This document shows positions 1 through 5,435 of a DNA stretch of 5,435 nt, piece by piece. The notes under the pieces were generated by a model that saw only the letters and a list, made by a program, of their open reading frames with translations, was not told where the DNA came from and did not search any database. Source of the DNA: Betaproteobacteria bacterium UBA6910 (GTDB taxonomy: Bacteria; Pseudomonadota; Gammaproteobacteria; Burkholderiales; UBA6910). The number at the start of each line of letters is the position of its first letter. The stretch's first letter is position 1. Where the stretch lies: NCBI GenBank assembly GCA_002451065.1, contig DKBC01000101.1:1-5435 (forward strand), written 5' to 3'. Made by a program: the position numbers and the translations under genes.

Positions 1-1
1 G

Positions 2-1939
2 ATCCTGCTGGTGGAATTCGCCGGAGACGACCGGGACGAGCAGGTACGCAGCCTGCGGCGCCTCACCGAATTGATGGCGGACCTGGGATTTCCCGGCTCG
101 GTGGTGGAAGTGACCGACCCCGGGTTCCAGCGCGACATCTGGGAGGTGCGCAAGGCCGGCCTCAACATCATGATGTCCATGAAGGGCGACGGCAAGCCGG
201 TCTCCTTCATCGAGGACTGCGCGGTGCGGCTGGACGACCTCGCCGAGTACACGGACCGCCTCACCCGGGTGTTCGAAAAGCACGGCACCACCGGCACCTG
301 GTACGCCCATGCCTCGGTAGGCTGCCTGCACGTGCGCCCCGTGCTGAACATGAAAACGGCGGACGGCGCTAAAAAGATGCGGGCCATCGCTGAAGAGGCG
401 GCGGCCATGGTGCGGGAATACAAGGGCTCGTACTCCGGCGAACACGGCGACGGGCTGGTGCGCTCGGAGTGGATCGAGCCCATGTTCGGCGCCCGCCTCA
501 CCCGCGCCTTCGAGGAGCTGAAGGCCATGTTCGATCCCCGGGGGCTCATGAATCCCGGGAAGATCGTCCATCCGCCGAGGATGGATGACCGCGGCCTGTT
601 CCGTTACAAGCCCGGCTACCGCACCGAGGAGATTCGCTCCGCTCTGGACTGGTCGGAGTGGGGAGGTTTCGCCCAGGCGGTGGAAATGTGCAACAACAAC
701 GGCGCCTGCCGCAAATTCGACGCCGGCGTGATGTGTCCCTCCTACCGGGCCACCCTGGACGAGCAGCACCTCACCCGGGGCCGCGCCAACACCCTGCGCC
801 TCGCGCTCTCGGGACAGCTCGGCCCCCACGCCTTCACCTCCGATGCCATGCACCGGACCATGGCCCTGTGCGTCTCCTGCAAGGGCTGCAAGCGGGAGTG
901 CCCGACGGGCGTCGACATGGCGCGGATGAAGATCGAGTTCCTGCACCACTATCACGGGCGCCACGGGCTGCCCCTGGCGGACCGCCTGGTGGCGTATCTT
1001 CCCCGTTACGCGCCCTGGACGGCGCACCTCGCGCCCCTGCTGAACCTGAGAAACCGGTCGCCCTGGCTGCGCCAGGCCGGAGAGCGCCTGCTCGGCTTCT
1101 CCGGGGAGCGCAGCTTCCCGCGGTGGCGCGGCGACTGGTTCCGCGATCCTTCCTCGCCCTCCCCGCGACCCCAAGGCGCCCCCGCCGAGGAGCAAGGGGA
1201 GCGGGAGGTCGCGCTACTGGTGGACACTTTCAACCGTTATTTCGAGCCGGAAAACGCCCGCGCCGCCCTCAAGGTGCTGGGGGCCGCCGGTTACCGCGTG
1301 CGCGTATTGGGGCCGGTAGGCGGCGGCCGCCCTCTTTGCTGCGGCCGCACCTTCCTCTCCGCGGGACTGGTGAACGAAGCGCGGCACGAAGCCAGGCGGC
1401 TGCTGGATGCGGCGCGGCCCTTCGTCGAGCGCGGGATTCCGCTGGTCGGACTGGAGCCCTCCTGCCTGCTGGGCCTGCGGGACGAAGTTCCCACCCTGCT
1501 GCCCGGTGACGTCGCGCGGGCGCTCGCCGGTGGGTCCCTGTTGTTCGAGGAATTCATTGTGCAGGAGTACCAGGCCGGACGCCTCTCGCTTCCGCTCCAG
1601 GCGCTCCCCGAGAAGCGCGCGCTGCTTCACGGCCATTGCCACCAGAAGGCGTTCGGCGCCATGGGCGCCGTGGAGTCCGCGCTGCGCCTGGTTCCGCAAT
1701 TGGAAGTGGAGACCATCGCGTCCGGCTGTTGCGGCATGGCCGGCGCTTTCGGGCTGCGGGCGGAGAACCAGGAGATGTCCGAGCGCATGGCGGAGGCGGC
1801 CCTGCTGCCGAAAATGCGGGCCGCGGGCGAGGACACTGTGTTGGTGGCCGATGGCACCAGTTGCCGTCACCAGGTCCGGGATCTGGCCGCGCGGGAGGCG
1901 TCGCACGTGGCCCGGGTACTCGCCGCCGCCTTGCCCTGA
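2..1939 (+). CDS. FAD-linked oxidase / Fe-S (CCG-domain) fusion, D-lactate or D-2-hydroxyglutarate dehydrogenase type, 5'-truncated
   Basis: Oxidises a D-2-hydroxyacid at FAD and passes electrons through Fe-S clusters, probably to the respiratory chain at the membrane (family knowledge). The reading frame is open to the left edge and begins mid-domain, so the GTG at 11 is an internal codon, not a start. Numbering from that codon: residues 1-190 are the C-terminal cap of VAO/FAD-oxidase proteins, with YAHASVGCLHVRP (98-110), SGEHGDG (142-148) and FDPRGLMNPGKIV (174-186). Next comes a ferredoxin-like part with Cys227, 233, 242 and then CxxCxxCxxxCP (Cys287, 290, 293, 297). A Pro/Ser-rich linker spans about 378-397. 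Two CCG domains follow: CCG at 443-445, EPSC ending at 485, HCHQK at 542-546, CCG at 573-575 and Cys618. Full-length relatives (E. coli YdiJ, Shewanella Dld-II) have about 930-1020 residues, so roughly the first third is missing. The substrate cannot be decided from this part, so no symbol is given. Confidence 0.93.
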   Translation: MLLVEFAGDDRDEQVRSLRRLTELMADLGFPGSVVEVTDPGFQRDIWEVRKAGLNIMMSMKGDGKPVSFIEDCAVRLDDLAEYTDRLTRVFEKHGTTGTWYAHASVGCLHVRPVLNMKTADGAKKMRAIAEEAAAMVREYKGSYSGEHGDGLVRSEWIEPMFGARLTRAFEELKAMFDPRGLMNPGKIVHPPRMDDRGLFRYKPGYRTEEIRSALDWSEWGGFAQAVEMCNNNGACRKFDAGVMCPSYRATLDEQHLTRGRANTLRLALSGQLGPHAFTSDAMHRTMALCVSCKGCKRECPTGVDMARMKIEFLHHYHGRHGLPLADRLVAYLPRYAPWTAHLAPLLNLRNRSPWLRQAGERLLGFSGERSFPRWRGDWFRDPSSPSPRPQGAPAEEQGEREVALLVDTFNRYFEPENARAALKVLGAAGYRVRVLGPVGGGRPLCCGRTFLSAGLVNEARHEARRLLDAARPFVERGIPLVGLEPSCLLGLRDEVPTLLPGDVARALAGGSLLFEEFIVQEYQAGRLSLPLQALPEKRALLHGHCHQKAFGAMGAVESALRLVPQLEVETIASGCCGMAGAFGLRAENQEMSERMAEAALLPKMRAAGEDTVLVADGTSCRHQVRDLAAREASHVARVLAAALP

Positions 1940-1946
1940 CCCGCCT

Positions 1947-2279
1947 CTACCCGAAGCCCGCGCTCAGGGCAACCAGGGCCACCACGCCGGCAGTGACCCC
2001 GAACAGCAGACTCCGGCCGCCCAGGTAATACGCGGCGATGGCCGCTGCGCAGGCCAGCGCCCGGTACGCCAGGGGTGTGGCTGTGAGGCTCCCCGCTGGC
2101 AGCAGGATGAGCCGGCTCACGAGCCCCGCCACCATGGCGTAGGCCACGCACCCGACCCAGATGAACAAGGGGCGCGTGGGATTGATGCGTCCCGACAGGG
2201 CGACACCCAGCCCGCGCCAGAGATAGGTGCCGGCGCCGCAGGCCGCGATCAGCACCAGGGTCGTAAGGGCCTCAGGCAT
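1947..2279 (-). CDS. azlD: AzlD family protein, small subunit of a branched-chain amino-acid-type exporter
   Basis: A small inner-membrane protein of 110 residues, the usual AzlD length. It is predicted to work with AzlC in export of branched-chain amino acids or related compounds (known for AzlCD and BrnFE pairs; the substrate here is inferred). Four hydrophobic segments are visible, at about residues 3-22, 38-61, 70-86 and 89-108. The family-like TYLWRGLG stretch (18-25) follows the first helix, and a GVTAGVVALV stretch lies in the last. The ATG overlaps the end of azlC as ATGCCTGA, an 8-base overlap typical of translational coupling. Only a weak GGGG-like ribosome site precedes it, which fits a coupled start. 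Its TAG stop lies 7 bases from the stop of the converging flavoprotein gene, and no hairpin with a T-tract follows it. Confidence 0.9.
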   Translation of the reverse strand: MPEALTTLVLIAACGAGTYLWRGLGVALSGRINPTRPLFIWVGCVAYAMVAGLVSRLILLPAGSLTATPLAYRALACAAAIAAYYLGGRSLLFGVTAGVVALVALSAGFG

Positions 2280-2997
2280 CGCCGGCCCCGGAGGCGCGGA
2301 TCACCAGGAACGCGAGGGTTCCGCCGGCCAGACCCGAGGTCAGGATGCTCCACTCGGGGCTCACCAGGTGGAAGCCCGGCGCCAGCAGGGCGCCCGCCGC
2401 CATCGCGAGCAGCCAGGCCCGCTGCCGCACCTCGCACGCGAGCATCACGAAAAAGTAAAGGGGGCTGAGAAACACCAACCCGAGCTTGAGCAGGGGCGGG
2501 AATGCGTGGGCGAAATAATAGCCGGCGCCGGTGCCCACCAGAGAGGCGAACCAGCAGGCGATCGCAAACCCCAGGTAGTAGGGCAGCCGGTCCTCCGGCT
2601 TGAGCTCCGGACAGCGGCGCATGGCCACCGCCCAGCCGGTCATGGCTACCAATTGGGCGGTGAGGTAAAGATGCACGCGCCGGGTGCCGGGGGCGCGCAG
2701 CAGCGGCATGAGCGAGACCGTCATGGGGAGGAATCTCGCGTTGACCAGCATCACCGCCGGCAAGATCGCCACCCAGGTGGCGCCCGCGGCCGACATCTCC
2801 GCCAGCACCAGCTGACCGGGCAGCGCCCAGATCGCCACCGTGGAGAAGAGGGCAGCCCCCACAGAGAGGCCGGTGTCCGCAGCCAGCGCCCCGAAGCCGA
2901 GGAAACCGGCGAACATCACCGCCGCCGCGACGCCGACGGCATCGCCCGCGCCCTCGCGCGCGGCGTCTTCCCCCGGCAGCCAGGCAAGCATTCTCAT
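2272..2997 (-). CDS. azlC: AzlC family permease, large subunit of a branched-chain amino-acid-type exporter
   Basis: The large, polytopic inner-membrane subunit of an AzlCD-type exporter. From the chosen ATG the product has 241 residues, normal for AzlC. Hydrophobic stretches fall at about residues 20-41, 45-66, 72-92, 109-126, 139-163, 170-188, 193-208 and 216-233. The signature region includes GFGALA (34-39), ALPGQLVLAEM (58-68) and VNARFLPM (85-92), matching the conserved 'NaR' segment of the family. The frame stays open to an ATG at 3180 (302 residues). Those 61 extra residues are Arg/Cys-rich, not membrane-like, and run antisense into the HAD gene, so I reject that start. ATG at 2991 (residue 3) is another possibility, and neither start has a strong Shine-Dalgarno site. 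No Lrp-type regulator is next to the pair, so the true substrate remains inferred. Confidence 0.9.
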   Translation of the reverse strand: MRMLAWLPGEDAAREGAGDAVGVAAAVMFAGFLGFGALAADTGLSVGAALFSTVAIWALPGQLVLAEMSAAGATWVAILPAVMLVNARFLPMTVSLMPLLRAPGTRRVHLYLTAQLVAMTGWAVAMRRCPELKPEDRLPYYLGFAIACWFASLVGTGAGYYFAHAFPPLLKLGLVFLSPLYFFVMLACEVRQRAWLLAMAAGALLAPGFHLVSPEWSILTSGLAGGTLAFLVIRASGAGDA

Positions 2998-3006
2998 CGC
3001 GCCGCA

Positions 3007-3036
3007 ACCATAGCGGTCGCCGCGCCCACAGCGCAA
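3007..3036 (-). promoter_or_regulatory. weak candidate promoter for azlCD
   Basis: On the minus strand, TTGCGC (3031-3036) and TATGGT (3007-3012) are separated by 18 bases. The -35 matches consensus at only 3 of 6 positions and the -10 at 4 of 6. Transcription would begin only a few bases before the azlC ATG at 2997, giving an almost leaderless message. It is offered only because it is the best candidate I can see in the 109-base divergent region. Confidence 0.2.
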
Positions 3037-3057
3037 GCCCGGGATGGCGTCGCGCCG

Positions 3058-3087
3058 TTGACAGCACCGAAGCCGTCCGGCGATCAT
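3058..3087 (+). promoter_or_regulatory. candidate sigma-70 promoter for the HAD-GGDEF unit
   Basis: A perfect -35 box, TTGACA (3058-3063), is followed after 18 bases by GATCAT (3082-3087), which matches TATAAT at 4 of 6 positions. Transcription would start near 3094, leaving a leader of only about a dozen bases before the ATG at 3107. That is consistent with the lack of a clear Shine-Dalgarno site there. The element lies in the divergent spacer between azlC and the HAD gene and points the right way. An 11-base palindrome overlaps the -10. Confidence 0.45.
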
Positions 3088-3090
3088 CGC
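3080..3090. repeat. small perfect palindrome GCGAT-C-ATCGC over the -10 box
   Basis: Five-base arms GCGAT (3080-3084) and ATCGC (3086-3090) flank a single C. The palindrome covers the candidate -10 hexamer of the rightward promoter, where a repressor operator would be expected. The arms are short and palindromes of this size occur by chance, so a regulatory role is only a suggestion. Confidence 0.2.
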
Positions 3091-3106
3091 GCAACCCTGC
3101 GCGCCC

Positions 3107-3823
3107 ATGACTCCTCCAGACATCCGAGCCCTTGCCTTCGACGTGTTCGGCACCGTCGTGGACTGGCGCGGCAGCATCATCCGCCAGGGCGGGGCCTTCG
3201 GCCGCGAGCGCGGGCTGCACGTCGTGGATTGGGGCGCCCTCGCCGACGCCTGGCGCGCGGGCTACCAGCCCGCCATGGCCCGGGTGCGCAGCGGCGAACT
3301 GCCCTGGACCAAGATCGACGCCCTGCATCGCATGATCCTGGATTCGCTGCTCCCGCGCTTCGGGCTTTCGGACCTTGGCGAGGCCGACCGGGACCACTTG
3401 AACAAGGCGTGGCACCGCCTCGATCCCTGGCCCGACAGCGTCGAGGGGCTGACGCGCCTCAAGCGCCGCTACGTGATCGCCACGCTTTCCAACGGCAACG
3501 TTTCGCTCCTCACCGCCATGGCGAAGCGCGCTGGATTGCCCTGGGATTGCATCTTTTCCGCAGAGACCTTCCACCACTACAAACCTGATCCCGAGACCTA
3601 TCTCGGGGTCGCCGGACTGCTGGACCTAGGCCCCTCGCAAGTGATGATGGTCGCCTCCCACAAGGACGACCTGCGGGCCGCGAGCAGCGCCGGTCTGCGA
3701 ACCGCGTTCGTCAGACGACCGCTGGAATTCGGGCCGGGCGGCAATCCGGATCTGGCGCCGGAGGAGGGCCTGGACGTGATTGCGCAGGATTTCCTTGACC
3801 TGGCGCGGCAGCTGGGCGCATGA
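3107..3823 (+). CDS. HAD superfamily hydrolase, 'haloacid dehalogenase type II' group with altered active site
   Basis: A 238-residue cytoplasmic hydrolase with the length and motif order of L-2-haloacid dehalogenases. Motif I is FDVFGTVVDW (nucleophile Asp12, Thr16). The cap has AWRAGY (Arg50, likely equivalent to Arg41 of L-DEX YL). Motif II is LSNGN (Ser128, Asn129). Motif III is YKPDPETY (Lys159, Tyr165). Motif IV is VASHKDDL (182-189), with Asp188 at the conserved acid position. Against L-DEX YL, recalled from memory, Ser175 becomes Ala183 and Asn177 becomes His185, so dehalogenation should not be assumed. The substrate could be a phosphate ester or another 2-substituted acid. The ATG at 3107 sits just before the first strand and lies downstream of a TTGACA promoter. 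An upstream extension is unlikely because the fold starts at once. The stop overlaps the start of the cyclase gene as ATGA. Confidence 0.9.
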   Translation: MTPPDIRALAFDVFGTVVDWRGSIIRQGGAFGRERGLHVVDWGALADAWRAGYQPAMARVRSGELPWTKIDALHRMILDSLLPRFGLSDLGEADRDHLNKAWHRLDPWPDSVEGLTRLKRRYVIATLSNGNVSLLTAMAKRAGLPWDCIFSAETFHHYKPDPETYLGVAGLLDLGPSQVMMVASHKDDLRAASSAGLRTAFVRRPLEFGPGGNPDLAPEEGLDVIAQDFLDLARQLGA

Positions 3824-4998
3824 GCCCCACCGCCACGCCTCTGCCCAAGGGCCGCGCTTCCCATTACAATGGCCCGGCAACGACCCTCGAGCAAAGCCTA
3901 AACACGCACAAAAATGGGTTCACCCAAGGGATGAAACTCGAGTTCCCCAGCGGCGGAACTTTTGGCTTCGGTGCCGACGACCTGAAGGGGTTCTCCCGCT
4001 CCTTCGCAGAGGTCGAGTGGCTGCTGCTCGTTCTGGTGCTGCTCTATATGACCTTCGCCCAGGTCACACTGGAGGAGCGCGCGGCGATGCTGATGGCGCT
4101 CTTCTTCTTCGGCGCCTTCGTGCTCAGCTTCCACTACGCCAATTTCTTCCGCCAGGAGAACCTGTGGAAGCTTGCCCTGGAAGCGGGCGTGATGCTGGTA
4201 TTCATAACTTGGGTAGTGGCTTACTCCGGCAAGCTCGCCAGCCCGCTGCTCAACCTCTATCTGATCGCGATTGTTGCCAGCGCGCTGACGCTGGGGAAGG
4301 TTTTTTCCCTCGTGATCCTGGTGGCCATCGCGGCGGCCTACCTCCTGCTTTTCGGAATCACCAGCGGGACCAGCCTGCTCTCCGTCCCTTACGTCACGCG
4401 GCTGCTCGCCCAGCTGGCGCCGGTGGTCCTCGTGGGCTACCTCACCACCATGCTTGCGGCCGACATCCGGTTCGTCGTGGATCGCCTGAATTACATGTCC
4501 CAGAGCGACGAGCTGACCGGGCTGCTCAACATGCGCGGCTTCATGCCCCTGATGGAGCGGGAAGCGAGCCGCTCCCAGCGCTACGGCCACCAGTTCGCGG
4601 TGTTGATGGTGGACTGCGACCAGCTCAAGGCCATCAACGACGCCTACGGCCATGAAGCAGGCAACCGCTTTCTGAACTTCATCGTCGGGCGCCTGAAGGA
4701 GGTCACCCGAACCACAGACCTGCTGGCACGCTACGGCGGCGACGAGTTCCTGATCCTGCTCCCGGAAACCTCGCCCGAGGGCGGCTTGCTGGTGGCGGAG
4801 CGCATGCGCCGGGCAGTATCCGGAAGCCTGCTCGATCTGGACGGCAGGCCGATCGCCGCCACCGTCAGCATCGGCGTGGCGCTGTTTCCGGAGGACAGTC
4901 GCGACCCGCGCCAGCTCATCGACAAGGCCGACCAGGCCATGTACCTGAGCAAGCAGCGGGGCAAGAACGTTGTTTCCACTTTCACCGAAGCCGCCTGA
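3820..4998 (+). CDS. membrane-anchored diguanylate cyclase (GGDEF domain, six predicted helices)
   Basis: Predicted to make cyclic di-GMP from two GTP at the inner membrane. Of 392 residues, about 67-215 hold six hydrophobic segments (approximately 67-84, 89-111, 117-136, 143-160, 163-181, 194-213) in a compact sensor region I cannot assign to a named family. It somewhat resembles the membrane part of PilS-type kinases. A short linker leads to the GGDEF domain from about 226: DELTGLLN (230-237), metal ligand Asp265 in VDCDQLKAIND, the active loop RYGGDEF with GGDEF at 306-310, and TVSIGVALF near 348. An RxxD I-site (RTTD, 297-300) lies five residues before GGDEF, so product inhibition is expected. 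No EAL or HD-GYP domain follows. The ATG at 3820 overlaps the HAD stop. The ATG at 3931 (residue 38) may be the true start, since residues 1-37 look unstructured and contain a promoter-like site. Confidence 0.93.
   Translation: MSPTATPLPKGRASHYNGPATTLEQSLNTHKNGFTQGMKLEFPSGGTFGFGADDLKGFSRSFAEVEWLLLVLVLLYMTFAQVTLEERAAMLMALFFFGAFVLSFHYANFFRQENLWKLALEAGVMLVFITWVVAYSGKLASPLLNLYLIAIVASALTLGKVFSLVILVAIAAAYLLLFGITSGTSLLSVPYVTRLLAQLAPVVLVGYLTTMLAADIRFVVDRLNYMSQSDELTGLLNMRGFMPLMEREASRSQRYGHQFAVLMVDCDQLKAINDAYGHEAGNRFLNFIVGRLKEVTRTTDLLARYGGDEFLILLPETSPEGGLLVAERMRRAVSGSLLDLDGRPIAATVSIGVALFPEDSRDPRQLIDKADQAMYLSKQRGKNVVSTFTEAA
3842..3870 (+). promoter_or_regulatory. candidate internal promoter for the diguanylate cyclase (TACAAT -10)
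   Basis: TACAAT at 3865-3870 matches the -10 consensus at 5 of 6 positions. With a 17-base spacer the -35 would be TGCCCA (3842-3847), a poor match. It lies inside the first 37 codons of the cyclase frame. Transcription from about 3877 would leave a leader of roughly 54 bases before the alternative ATG at 3931. If active, it would let the cyclase be made independently of the HAD gene. Confidence 0.35.
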
Positions 4999-5005
4999 AG
5001 AGGCG
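4992..5005 (+). promoter_or_regulatory. Shine-Dalgarno site of the last gene within a small stop-codon hairpin
   Basis: AAGAGG (4998-5003) lies 10 bases before the ATG at 5014 and is the clearest ribosome site in the window. It overlaps the stop codon of the cyclase gene. It also falls in a five-base-pair stem, CGCCT (4992-4996) with AGGCG (5001-5005), closed by a GAAG loop. Ribosomes ending on the cyclase would open the stem, so translational coupling is plausible. The stem is short and has no T-tract, so it is not a terminator. Confidence 0.4.
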
Positions 5006-5013
5006 CAGCGCGC

Positions 5014-5435
5014 ATGGCGTTTTTGGTGCATGCCACGATTCGCGTAACCGGTCCCCGCGAGCAGCAGGAAGCGTTCCGGGCTCGCCTGCTCTCCATCGCC
5101 TCCGACGACCCCATCGACGGCGAGATGGAGGAGCGCCATGGTGAAGGGGAACTGTTCTACGACCTCAAGGTCAATGGCGGCATTCCGTTCCCGCCCTTCG
5201 TTGTAGCCTCCCAGGAGAATCCCGAACTGGAAATTCACGCCGAGTGGTTCAACCCCGGCGCGGGCCTCGGCGGCCGGGCCCTTATTCGCCATGGCATGCT
5301 TCAGGAACAGCAGGTCAGCCAGCACGCTGCATTGCAAGGGTGCGGCGTGTTCGTCGAAATCGAGCCTTCGGGTCGACTGGCCTTGGCGCTTTCCTGCCGC
5401 GAGCACGCCCCCGGAACGATTGCCGGTTACGTCGC
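5014..5435 (+). CDS. protein of unknown function, 3'-truncated; possible YubB/Api92-like ferredoxin fold
   Basis: An open frame of 140 codons running off the right edge with no stop. It starts MAFLVHATIRVTG after a good AAGAGG site, 15 bases downstream of the cyclase stop, so it is probably co-transcribed. I see no signal peptide or membrane helix. The order of segments is: a beta-strand-like HATIRVTG (6-13), an amphipathic helix (about 15-29), an acidic turn, FYDLKVNG, then a NPELEIHAEWFNPG stretch (about 74-87). This pattern recalls the alpha/beta ferredoxin-like domain of YubB/Api92 (DUF1281-type) proteins, with a small-molecule-like PFPPFV loop between. That link is from general pattern only and is weak. 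Later residues include CGVFVEIEPSG and CREHAPGTIAGYV, which read as ordinary soluble protein. A GTG at 5026 is a less likely start. No function is proposed. Confidence 0.75.
   Translation, partial: MAFLVHATIRVTGPREQQEAFRARLLSIASDDPIDGEMEERHGEGELFYDLKVNGGIPFPPFVVASQENPELEIHAEWFNPGAGLGGRALIRHGMLQEQQVSQHAALQGCGVFVEIEPSGRLALALSCREHAPGTIAGYV

Noticed and set aside
11..13. GTG at 11 as the start of the flavoprotein gene
   Set aside because: The frame is open upstream and encodes ILLVEFAG, a conserved strand inside the FAD-oxidase C-terminal domain, so the codon is internal.
1323..1348. Two GCGGCCGC octamers 18 bases apart
   Set aside because: They fall in coding sequence for Gly/Arg-rich residues around the CCG motif and are explained by GC-rich codon use.
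1656..1670. Near-palindrome GGCGCCATGGGCGCC
   Set aside because: It lies within the flavoprotein frame encoding Gly-Ala-Met-Gly-Ala and is best explained by codon choice; there is no gene boundary nearby.
1407..2468. 353-codon plus-strand frame overlapping the end of the flavoprotein gene
   Set aside because: An Arg/Pro/Ser/Cys-rich product in the wrong frame of a well-supported gene, running on into azlD and azlC antisense.
2998..3180. N-terminal extension of AzlC to 302 residues
   Set aside because: The added 61 residues are basic and Cys-rich without a membrane segment and overlap the divergent HAD gene and its promoter region; 241 residues is the normal AzlC size.
2249..3577. 442-codon minus-strand frame across azlC and the HAD gene
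   Set aside because: It overlaps two recognised genes in another frame, and its Gly/Ala/Arg-rich product has no family features.
2227..3588. 453-codon plus-strand frame opposite azlC
   Set aside because: The product is a His/Arg/Gln/Gly-rich string antisense to a confident membrane permease, typical of spurious frames in high-GC DNA.
3898..5406. 502-codon open frame on the minus strand opposite the cyclase gene
   Set aside because: Its product is rich in His, Gln, Glu and Arg with no recognisable domain, and it mirrors the GC-rich codon pattern of the clearly real GGDEF gene. It is an antisense shadow.

Overview
This is a high-GC window with tightly packed genes. It most likely comes from the chromosome of a member of the Pseudomonadota, and a betaproteobacterium is my best guess. 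The basis is composition, gene families and a TACAAT-type -10 element; no rRNA or other marker gene is present to fix the taxon. I see six protein genes, two of them cut by the window edges. There are no RNA genes, insertion sequences, CRISPR arrays or phage genes.

Layout. (1) Positions 2-1939, + strand: the C-terminal two thirds of a large FAD-linked oxidase fused to an Fe-S/CCG-domain electron-transfer module (D-lactate / D-2-hydroxyglutarate dehydrogenase type, YdiJ or Dld-II-like). Its N-terminal FAD-binding half lies left of the window. (2) Positions 1947-2997, - strand: an azlC-azlD pair overlapping by 8 bases, encoding a two-component branched-chain amino-acid-type exporter. It converges on gene 1 with only 7 bases between the stop codons. 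(3) Positions 2998-3106: a 109-base divergent intergenic region. It holds a perfect TTGACA -35 box for the rightward genes and a small palindrome over the matching -10. (4) Positions 3107-3823, + strand: a HAD hydrolase of the 'haloacid dehalogenase type II' group with two substitutions in the motif that defines true dehalogenases. (5) Positions 3820-4998, + strand: a membrane-anchored diguanylate cyclase with intact GGDEF active site and I-site. It overlaps the HAD gene by ATGA, although a second start at 3931 is possible. (6) Positions 5014-5435, + strand: the start of a gene of unknown function that runs off the window, with a faint resemblance to YubB/Api92-type ferredoxin-like proteins.

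Functionally, the rightward genes 4-6 look like one transcription unit: a 4-base overlap, then a 15-base gap with a Shine-Dalgarno site. Their products do not form an obvious pathway. The exporter and the flavoprotein are independent units that happen to converge. I found no convincing new biological system. The points most worth a second look are the altered HAD active site, the uncharacterised six-helix sensor region and uncertain start of the cyclase, and the unassigned last gene.
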